A DNA stretch of 12,500 nt, from NCBI GenBank assembly GCA_002005505.1, contig KV908380.1:476536-489035 (forward strand). Direction: 5' to 3'. A model generated the notes under the pieces. That model had not been told where the DNA came from. It did not search any database and saw nothing but the letters and a program-made list of their open reading frames with translations. Positions 6,736 to 12,500 of the stretch are shown here, in pieces. The DNA comes from Botryococcus braunii (taxonomy: Eukaryota; Chlorophyta; Trebouxiophyceae). Positions within the stretch are counted from its first letter, which is position 1. Each line of letters opens with the position of its first letter. The translations under genes and the position numbers were made by a program.

Positions 6736-8610
6736 CTATGAGCATGGAGCAAGGGACACATTGATCCCAGTGACCAGGTCTTCGTTGTCCAACCTTGTCA
6801 TACTCTTAACCCCAGGATGCCCCAACCTTGCATGCCACAGTAGTCGATCTGTACACACGTGCCCTTTCCTGGCATGATACGAGGCAACATGAGGGCTGGA
6901 CTGTGGCTGAGCATCATGCTGGCTCTTGACGGGACACACCCATTCTAAAAAAAACAGCCCTCGCTCTCTGGCTATCTTGCCAGACCAGCCTGCTGGGCCT
7001 TTCATGGTCGTGTACCCACCTGCACTGTCAGTGAGGAATGATGCTCCATCCTGAATGGCTCCTGTAACAGAAATCAGATTAGTGTGTGCAGTGGGCACAC
7101 ACTGCACATTATGCAGCCAAAACACCTCTTGTCTGGCATTGACCAGACACACAGACCCAGTTGCAACTATCCCTCCTTTGGCGTCAGAAGTGGCCAAATG
7201 AAGAGGCAAGGGTTGGGCATGCAGGACTGGGTTGTGTAGTAAAGACAGATCATTTACAAGGTGCACCGATGCACCACTATCTATCAGCCACGAGGTACTG
7301 CAAGCCCCATGAGACGTAGGGGTAAGCACATTCAACGAAACGAACATAGGCTCACCAGCACCTGGAGGAGGTGGTGGTGGGAGATGCCAGCCTGGGAAGA
7401 AGGGGAAGATAGTGGACACAGATCCAGGAGCATGTGAGGGTGCCACGGGAGGGCCTCCTCTGGACTGGCCGGCATCCCACCAGCTGGCTTGTTGCTGAGG
7501 AGCTCCAGTGCCCCACCACGCAGCTGGGCCCGCACTTGCAGCTTGCATTGTGCCACGTAGAGCTTGCAGCCTCTTCAGTTCCAGGCACTCCCTCCAGAAA
7601 TGTCCCGTCCCGTTGCAGAAGCGACACGCCAGTTCCTCCTTTGGCCTCCTGCCACGTCCAGACCCTCGCCCCCTGCCTCCAGCGTTGTGAGCTGAAGGGC
7701 CATGGGGGGCCTGACCATCAGCAGGTGCTCCAGCTCCCACTCCTGGTGCTGCTCCAGCGCCCGGTGCAGCTCCAGCGCCTTGGGGAGGCCCAGGGATTCC
7801 ACCCTGAGCTGGCACGGCTGCTGCTGCTGCTGCCATAACTGCTGCTGCTGCTGCCATAACTGCTGCAGCTGATGCTGTGACTTGCACTGACTCTGCCAGC
7901 GGGATATCCTGGTACTCCAAGTTCTCAATGGCAGTGAGGATCGTCTCCAGCATGTTGTAGGGGTCTGACTTGGCGGAGGTAATTGCCCAAGCGTCGTTCT
8001 GCAAGACTGCAGGTAGTCCCTTATACATATACCTGCAGATCTGGCGGTCGCTCAGCTGATGGTTATTGGCCTCCAGGGAGGCGGCAATACTGATGACTCG
8101 GTGGCACCATTCTTGCACTGTCTCTCCCTTTACCATGCCTTGTTTGAGCCCCTTGATCCACTTCTCGTTGATTTCCCTGTCCTTCCCTCCAGTGCAGCGG
8201 TCTGCCATCCACTGAATGAAGTCAAAAGCGCTCCCCCGCTGTTTGACTTCGTCGTGCCACATGGACGGGACAGACTGCAAAATGTAATGTTTTACTGCTG
8301 CGTTCTCTGCGGTCTTAGGCATAGCTGTCTCCAGCGCTCCCATTGCTCCTTTTTGCATTGCGCAGGACTCCAGCTCTTCACGCCAGGCCCTGAAATTAGT
8401 GCGATCAGCCTTCAGCTGTGTAGACATCTTGGGATTGGAGGAGTTCATCGTGTATGCATACGAGCTGGCTGCAGTGCCTCCAGTGGTCTGTCCTGACTGT
8501 CCAGCTCCTGAGGAGGCCGTGCTGCCTCCTGCTGGTGTTGCCATAGTCTCTGTACTGCTGGGATTACTTTCAGAAACCTTGCTTTGGGAACGAGTTTGAG
8601 GTCTGGTCAT
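6736..8610 (-). CDS. Gag and protease portion of the copia polyprotein (624 codons to TAG)
   Basis: This open part would give Gag, which packages element RNA into cytoplasmic virus-like particles, and the protease that cleaves the polyprotein. Residues 1-55 are Ser/Thr/Gly-rich. About 60-240 form the Gag core (TNFRAWREELES near 71; WCHRVISIAASLEA near 168; GLPAVLQNDAWA near 198). Residues 245-269 are Ala/Val/Met repeats encoded by a 21-base unit. A Gly/Arg-rich basic stretch leads into the nucleic-acid-binding knuckle CRFCNGTGHFWREC at 329-342 (CX2CX4HX4C). A Pro-rich linker follows, then the protease motif WLIDSGAS with catalytic D444. The end carries WHARLGH, giving the two His (593, 598) of the integrase HHCC finger. 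The reading stops at TAG before the two Cys. Confidence 0.88.
   Translation of the reverse strand: MTRPQTRSQSKVSESNPSSTETMATPAGGSTASSGAGQSGQTTGGTAASSYAYTMNSSNPKMSTQLKADRTNFRAWREELESCAMQKGAMGALETAMPKTAENAAVKHYILQSVPSMWHDEVKQRGSAFDFIQWMADRCTGGKDREINEKWIKGLKQGMVKGETVQEWCHRVISIAASLEANNHQLSDRQICRYMYKGLPAVLQNDAWAITSAKSDPYNMLETILTAIENLEYQDIPLAESVQVTASAAAVMAAAAAVMAAAAAAVPAQGGIPGPPQGAGAAPGAGAAPGVGAGAPADGQAPHGPSAHNAGGRGRGSGRGRRPKEELACRFCNGTGHFWRECLELKRLQALRGTMQAASAGPAAWWGTGAPQQQASWWDAGQSRGGPPVAPSHAPGSVSTIFPFFPGWHLPPPPPPGAGEPMFVSLNVLTPTSHGACSTSWLIDSGASVHLVNDLSLLHNPVLHAQPLPLHLATSDAKGGIVATGSVCLVNARQEVFWLHNVQCVPTAHTNLISVTGAIQDGASFLTDSAGGYTTMKGPAGWSGKIARERGLFFLEWVCPVKSQHDAQPQSSPHVASYHARKGHVCTDRLLWHARLGHPGVKSMTRLDNEDLVTGINVSLAPCS
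7820..7866 (-). repeat. 21-base Ala/Val/Met coding repeat in gag
   Basis: CTGCTGCTGCTGCCATAACTG-type units repeat about twice and are flanked by further CTG triplets. They encode the VMAAAAA blocks of Gag. Slippage-prone; copy number is likely to vary between element copies. Confidence 0.8.
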
Positions 8611-9010
8611 ACACTTCACTTGCTCTCACAGCGTTCAGCCTGACACAGCTGGTTTAAGTATACCCTTCCGATGTACACCACAGCACTTTCAAGTATTCCA
8701 CCCTTTCGAGGTCTAAACATGTACCCTTAAGATGCAAGATATGCAAAATATTCTTCAGCAATTCAATTGCTTGACCACCCGGACCTACTGACGGTCTCAC
8801 GACAACGACGAGGGGTGATAATCTCAGGTCACTTCACGGAAAAAAAAAAAAAAAACTTCCCAAGATATTGAAGACTCTGTCGGTAGGCCTTCTGAGTGAA
8901 TATCCAGTTGTTCCTTTTTTACTTCTTCTTGCCGTCAGGCGAGTCCGTGGAAAACCCAGTACAGATGCATCCGATGATGCCATGCACTCCTGTCTGCCTT
9001 TGGCTCAGCT
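8611..9010 (-). other. 5' leader of the copia element between primer site and gag start
   Basis: Untranslated leader of about 400 bases with no long open frame of its own. It contains an A16 run on the plus strand (8840-8855), that is U16 in the element RNA. Leaders of this class normally carry packaging and dimerisation signals; none can be pinpointed here. Confidence 0.7.
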
Positions 9011-9032
9011 GGAAGGGCGTGGGCCCATAACC
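9011..9032 (-). other. Primer binding site for an internal (half) initiator tRNA-Met
   Basis: On the minus strand GGTTATGGGCCC immediately follows the CA end of the 5' LTR. This is the complement of the anticodon stem-loop of eukaryotic initiator tRNA-Met (GGGCCCAUAACC), not of its 3' end (which would give TGGTATCAGAGC). The match weakens and then resumes (CTTCC). Drosophila copia and Ty5 are known to use the 5' half of this tRNA; the same is inferred here. Confidence 0.85.
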
Positions 9033-9668
9033 TGTAAAAGGTTATGGGCAGTGGCGTATCCTGTAAGCAAGCAGACAGGTCGTAAGTTCGTGCCTCTCCA
9101 GCTACAGTCCTTGACGACTGTCTGCTCTTTAGACATATGCAACTGCATGAACAAGACTGGCATCCTTATGTGCCCAGTGTAGCATTTCCTAGGGTATAAT
9201 GCTCTAGTATGGTCCTTGGCATTGCTCTTTGACTTGCCATGTGATCTGGATTCGCAGTACAACCTCGCTCAAGTAGTTCGCTCGGTTGCCCGACTACGCG
9301 TCTGTGGCAGTACAGTATAATTCAATCCACCCTGGGTTTAAGAGTACGCTTGCGAATCAATCATGTAACACTCTTTTCGTTGCACACCACGAACGTCTCA
9401 CTGTCTCATAAAACCCTCTTCCGCTTAGTTAACGCTACACCCAGTATCTTTCCAAACCAGTTGCTCGACTATGCGGTGATCGCAGCTTTAATAGTCCTTT
9501 CACACTAACGCGTAATCTAAATCAGATTGTACCTTATGTTCGAAATAGACCTCATCCGAACGTGTCTTGAGGTACCTTATGTGGATAGTGGACCCGTATC
9601 CTAATAATGTACATTTGAAGATCACCTAAAGCACAAGGCATTCTATAATGTATGTTCACAACTCAACA
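9033..9668 (-). repeat. 5' LTR of the copia element (short A-C form, interrupted by a nested element)
   Basis: Starts TGTAAAAGG and ends AACTCAACA on the plus strand like the 3' LTR. It has A (9060-9177 plus 9445-9462) and C (9463-9668) but lacks the 332-base A+B segment. Removing the nested 262 bp and one 5-base duplication leaves 369 bases. Two substitutions separate it from the matching 3' LTR bases. Confidence 0.92.
9178..9439. mobile_element. Nested solo-LTR-like element, 262 bp
   Basis: Bounded by TGTAGC and GCTACA, with the 5-base target duplication CCCAG at 9173-9177 and 9440-9444. Its removal restores the sequence seen in both A copies of the 3' LTR. TG...CA ends, a 5-base duplication and no coding capacity point to a solo LTR of a different LTR-retrotransposon family. 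TATAAT-like (9313) and TGTAA (9364) strings could be promoter and polyadenylation signals if it reads on the plus strand. A small terminal-inverted-repeat transposon is the alternative, but the inverted repeat is only six bases. Confidence 0.8.
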
Positions 9669-10208
9669 ATCTTTCAAACCAGTTCCGTTTTATGATTATA
9701 TGTCAATGAGCAATTCTACACGGAGAAGCACCTGACGGCTTGTTAGTACGAGTACCTTCTTATACTCAATCCAGCCTCAGTCCCTTAGCTGCTTAGGTGG
9801 CTGGATTGTACACTAAGATGGTTCATGAAGTGTGATCACTCACACTTGAGCAATCACACATTAACACAATGCATAACACACTTTATGTCGCCGCACCTGT
9901 GAACAGTCAGACAGGTCGTCAAAGTATGCTCTTCAAGCTTCAGTCCCGGACGAATGTTATCTACATTGAACCAGCACAACTTAACAATACTAGTATCAGC
10001 AGTCCCCAGCATCTTTTCAAACCAGTTGCTCAACTGCGCAGCGACCACAGCTTTGATAGTTCTTTCACCAAACGCGTGATCTAGATCACAGTGTACCTTA
10101 TTTTCGTTCGTGAGCCCATACAAGTTGTCCCTTATGTCATACCCTGTTCGTACATCAGAAAATCAAGTAAGGCACAAGGCACCTCGTAATAATGTTCATA
10201 AATCAAAA
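9669..10208 (-). mobile_element. Older copia-family LTR, right piece
   Basis: Continues the piece at 2487-2639. After the ATCTT duplication it reads TCAAACCAGTTCCG, then a diverged B segment with the conserved hairpin (9767-9808), a diverged A copy (from about 9896; CAGACAGGTCGT, TACATTGAACCAGCACAAC, CCCAGCATCTT), then C (TTGCTCAACTGCGC ... TGTTCATAAATCAAAA). The reconstructed length is about 690 bases, close to the 701 of the newer 3' LTR, with the same A-B-A-C order. A CTTTCCCC tract right after it matches the position and form of the newer polypurine tract, so this was probably a 3' LTR whose internal part is gone. Confidence 0.72.
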
Positions 10209-10940
10209 CTTTCCCCGGGGATGCACACACACAAGTCTGATGGGGAACATCAAAGGGGACAAGGAAACCATCCTATCTAGTAATTATAGATATTGACAAC
10301 ATAATTACCGCCAATGGTATATACCAAGTGAAACAACACAATTTACAAGTTTAAATTTACAGTCGCACAAAGGTCGTCCCGCCTGCACATAGCACAAGGC
10401 ATTTATGCCACTGATGATGCTCCCTCCCATGACTTGCAAATAAGCTGCGGTGTGCGGTTAGGATAAGCTTCACTCTTAATACTAAATAAGCTGTAAATTC
10501 GCTTGAAAAAAGACTAAACGGCAAGTTCAATTAGTGCACGAACATTCCAAGGCAGAATGATGACAAGGGAACGACCTCCTCCAAGTCAGCATCGATGCTG
10601 AAGCGCCCGAACATGGAAGCACGCATACTTCCGTGACAATATATTAATATAGTAGTCCAGCCCAGAGCCTGTGCAAAGCGTTTGCAATTGCCAAACTGCC
10701 TGCCAAATCTGTCAGATATCTTGATTCAAGATCGATCGAGATACCGTGGGACCAATCCAAGCGTGCAACTTCTTAAGTGACATTTACTTAGTGAGGTCAT
10801 TGTTTGGTCCAGCAGCAGCGTCAGAAGGTGTTCTGAGCATGCTGAGTCACAGTGTCAATTTCCTAGTGGCCCTATTTTTCTGTAGATTTGTGCAAATCTA
10901 CCATCACAGCTACGATTATTTATAGCTAGCAAATATCTGC
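10209..10940. other. No gene recognised
   Basis: The first few bases (CTTTCCCCGGGG) look like the antisense polypurine tract of the older element; beyond that no copia coding sequence is recognisable. The rest is AT-leaning with no convincing frame. A perfect palindrome GTAGATTTG-TG-CAAATCTAC lies at 10882-10901. Confidence 0.5.
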
Positions 10941-11384
10941 ATGCATTTACAAATGTCTACTCAAAGCTGTCCGGGATCACCTTGTGCAAGTCATGCCCAA
11001 CATGAACCGTTCATAGCAATTCCAGTCTTTATAATAAAGGGTAAAGCCGGTCTTTGTCTTCTTCTTCAAACCTGGGCCCACAGGTGGGAGCTTCGGTACG
11101 ATTCCACCATCTGTGGATGGAACGGGCTGCGTAGACTACAGCGGACAGTCCTACTCATCATCGTGCCTCTGGGCTGGCTCCATATTGTGTTCAGTCCGGT
11201 CGCTGAGCCACGATGGGAGTCCGACAGCAGTAATAGTCGTCTCGGTGGCCTCCTGCGCACCGTTGCAGCTCAGTCTGAGTACCTTTAGAGCAGGATGCTT
11301 CGAATTCGACGTGCTATTGCAGTTCTGGCCCCCTCGTCCCGTGGCTCCCCTTTGATTTTCAGCCCCTTCACGTTAGAAAACAGG
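10941..11384. other. No gene recognised
   Basis: Several short frames overlap on both strands, but none has a recognisable domain. The left-hand counterpart (1316-1860) does not clearly align with it. The inverted duplication seems to end near 11385. Confidence 0.45.
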
Positions 11385-12180
11385 CTTCTTTTTCGGCCTT
11401 CTGTGTACGATCGGACCAACTTGTCGAGATGGTACACCGGAATCCACTGGTTCTATCGACCTCCAGAGGTTGGAGTCCAAACAGAAAACTCGTCGAAGAG
11501 AACTCGTCGGCCCACAACCTTGTACCTGCCAAGTGAAAGCGCGGATGAACACTGTTCTACACCAGTAGCATTTATACCGCTGAGGTTCCAGGGGAGTTCG
11601 TTTCAATCAAAGCAAATATTCTCCGCTCAAAACTCTCATCACCAGTGACAACAAAGCAGCAGCAACCTTCACAGAAGATCCGTTACAAATATCTCAGGCA
11701 AACTCCCAGTCTCATGCGTGTTGCTTTACGCCTAGTTCCTAATGCAACCTTTACCTTTATTGTGGTCGTCTGAAGTTTTACTCGAAGTTTAGATCTATTG
11801 AATAAGAACATTACAGAGTAACCAACGGGCAATAACTTTTCGGACCAAAGACACGATGACAAACTCAGGACACGCATGCACGGATACGAGTACTGAAACT
11901 TCAAATCGTGATATTTAATGTTTATGAAATCTTTTTGTCATCAAAAGTGCTTAAACGCTATCCGGTTTTCACGGTCGTGTTAAATCCGCCGCCGAAAGCA
12001 CTCGCTCCTTCAGAAGATCGCACATGCCCCACGGTAAACTCAGAGTCTGTCCAAAATATCTTAAATAACACAAGAAGCAACCCTTTTCTGTAGGATGACC
12101 AAGTACTTGAAGCCAACTGCTTTCATCATCGCGGCCTTGGCGCTGCTACAGCCTTTCGCTGTCCTTGCTGCAAGCCCATC
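11385..12180 (+). repeat. Right arm of the large inverted duplication (upstream region and gene start)
   Basis: Counterpart of about 560-1315 in opposite orientation. Homology includes TCTGTGTACGATCG (11400), GAACACTGTTCTACA (11547), AGTGACAACAAA (about 11644), TTTAGATCTATT, ACACGCATGCA, CCGCCGAAAGCA and the first codons of the gene at 12095. The frame that spells SVYDRTNLSRWY is shared by both arms with three synonymous changes, but the left arm then meets a stop, so no protein is claimed. Confidence 0.8.
11985..12045 (+). promoter_or_regulatory. Conserved upstream blocks of the right paralog
   Basis: CCGCCGCCGAAAGCACTCGC then TCCTTCA (about 11986-12012), and GCCCCACGGTAAACTCAGA (12026-12044), match the blocks at 695-752 in sequence, order and orientation relative to the gene. 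They lie 51-110 bases upstream of the ATG at 12095. Confidence 0.45.
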
Positions 12181-12188
12181 CAACAACA
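12095..12188 (+). CDS. Paralogous secreted protein, exon 1 (signal peptide)
   Basis: ATG at 12095 opens MTKYLKPTAFIIAALALL then QPFAVLAASPSNN. This is a textbook signal peptide with a probable cleavage near AVLAA. It aligns with the left gene's MAKYLKQTAVFIAVLAVL then QPFAVLVSG. Both start codons are preceded by (T)GTAGG. Read straight through, the frame stops at TAA 12236-12238 after 47 codons. A consensus donor GTGAGT at 12189 right after the signal peptide makes splicing much more likely. The product is presumably exported; function unknown. Confidence 0.78.
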
Positions 12189-12455
12189 GTGAGTCTCAAC
12201 CGGGTCTAATTTTGTCAAAACAGTGTTTGGATTTGTAATAAGTGAAAATGATCCTCAAATAACTATGTATTGTCCCTTCACTGCCGTACATGCTTGCGTG
12301 CGATATACACGTTCGAATTCGTTTCTAAGGAGTTTGAAGTCTGATCTAAAAATGTAAATAAGCTTATTGTGAAGGCTCAATACGGAAGGGGAAAATATTC
12401 TTGATGTTGCTTGCGGCTCTAGGTGTGTACGAACTAATTTTCCATTAGCCACCAG
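12189..12455 (+). other. Probable spliceosomal intron of the right paralog
   Basis: Starts GTGAGTCTC and is proposed to end CCACCAG at 12455. Joining exon 1 (phase 1) to 12456 gives an open frame with SNASK, which lines up with NDASR of the left gene just before its Asn-Gly tract. TTAG at 12448 is another acceptor but gives a stop after four codons. The left gene has no intron at this place. Confidence 0.5.
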
Positions 12456-12500
12456 ACTCTAACGCGAGTAAGCTGCTTAAAACTCGGTTTCTTGACTGTT
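12456..12500 (+). CDS. Paralogous secreted protein, start of exon 2 (runs off window)
   Basis: Proposed continuation of the gene at 12095 after the intron. About 15 codons are visible, open to the window edge, reading NSNASKLLKTRFLDC if the first base of the codon comes from exon 1. No Asn-Gly tract is seen yet. The exon depends entirely on the acceptor choice. Confidence 0.4.

Larger units (their letters stand above)
3361..8610 (-). pseudogene. Copia Gag-Pol polyprotein, one frame of 1750 codons with two in-frame stops
   Basis: Read from ATG at 8610-8608 (MTRPQT) to TAA at 3363-3361, everything is in one frame. Interruptions are TAG at 6738-6736 (codon 625) and TGA at 3450-3448 (codon 1721). 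Order: Gag, CCHC knuckle (329-342), aspartic protease (DSGA at 444), integrase zinc finger and core (D660, D723, E759), linker, reverse transcriptase (D1338, YVDD 1423-1426), RNase H (D1600, E1643, D1676) and a 28-residue tail. Upstream GTG codons in frame (8619) exist, but ATG at 8610 is the natural start. TAG lies inside the HHCC finger, not at a usual gag/pol border. TGA sits where copia proteins have a residue before NVADI.TKPL and is one base from TGG. Readthrough cannot be excluded, but decay is the simpler reading. Confidence 0.9.
2640..9668 (-). mobile_element. Ty1/copia LTR retrotransposon (Pseudoviridae type), minus strand, nearly complete
   Basis: The element is 7029 bp, or about 6.76 kb without the nested insertion. 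It has TG...CA LTRs, a 5-bp ATCTT target duplication, a primer site at 9011-9032, a single gag-pol frame in the copia order Gag - protease - integrase - reverse transcriptase - RNase H (8610 to 3361), and a polypurine tract at 3341-3353. Integrase before reverse transcriptase assigns it to Ty1/copia rather than Ty3/gypsy. Outside structural changes the LTRs differ at two sites (2743 C against 9136 T; 3270 G against 9598 A), so insertion was recent. It lies inside an older LTR of the same family. Two in-frame stop codons make this copy unlikely to move by itself. Confidence 0.95.

Noticed and set aside
6736..6738. Alternative genetic code in which TAG is sense
   Set aside because: A single site, in an element that also has an in-frame TGA and other damage; no host gene here tests it.
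9023..9049. Possible tRNA gene because of the CCCATAACC anticodon-loop match
   Set aside because: No acceptor stem, D arm or T arm around it; position next to the LTR end fits a primer site.
11295..11648. 117-residue plus-strand frame in the right arm
   Set aside because: Contains two patches shared with the left arm, but the left arm has a stop between them and the frame shifts afterwards; reported as a finding, not a gene.

Overview
The window is nuclear DNA from a eukaryote. It carries a Ty1/copia LTR retrotransposon, long dinucleotide microsatellites, secreted-protein genes and at least one probable spliceosomal intron. Nothing in it is bacterial or viral. The copia element is of the kind primed by an internal fragment of initiator tRNA-Met, as described for Drosophila copia, yeast Ty5 and some algal and slime-mould elements. 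Together with the mid-range GC content and an Ala/Gly/Pro-rich Gag, this would suit an alga or other protist, but the sequence does not identify the organism.

Layout. (1) 1-618, minus strand: the 5' part of a gene for a secreted protein, with a signal peptide, an (Asn-Gly)n tract and an FDG...FHGEPGKVYNL block; it runs off the window. (2) About 560-1315: coding start and upstream region of that gene, which reappear inverted at about 11385-12180 in front of a paralogous gene on the plus strand (start codon 12095, probable intron 12189-12455). The two genes stand head to head about 11.5 kb apart. (3) 1254-1601: a cluster of GTAC tetramers and palindromes. (4) 1875-2440: (TCTG)n, (TG)n, (AG)n and a purine-only stretch. 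(5) 2487-2639 plus 9669-10208: the two halves of an old copia-type LTR. (6) 2640-9668: a copia element on the minus strand that split that old LTR. It has a 3' LTR (2640-3340), polypurine tract, one long gag-pol frame (8610 down to 3361) broken by one TAG and one TGA, a half-tRNA primer site (9011-9032) and a 5' LTR (9033-9668). (7) 9178-9439: a 262-bp TG...CA element with a 5-bp target duplication inside the 5' LTR, best read as a solo LTR. (8) 10209-11384: no recognisable gene.

Inferred history: an inverted duplication produced a divergent paralog pair; a copia-family element left an LTR between them; a later relative inserted into that LTR; a solo LTR of another family then landed in the newer element at almost the homologous base. 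The two LTRs of the newer element differ by only two substitutions outside the structural changes, so it is young, yet its frame is interrupted twice.

Most noteworthy are the inverted promoter duplication with conserved upstream blocks, the 10-bp hairpin across the U5/primer-site junction, the two independent insertions within a few bases of the same LTR site, the LTR length asymmetry caused by internal repeats, and the LTR-motif palindromes inside the pol reading frame.
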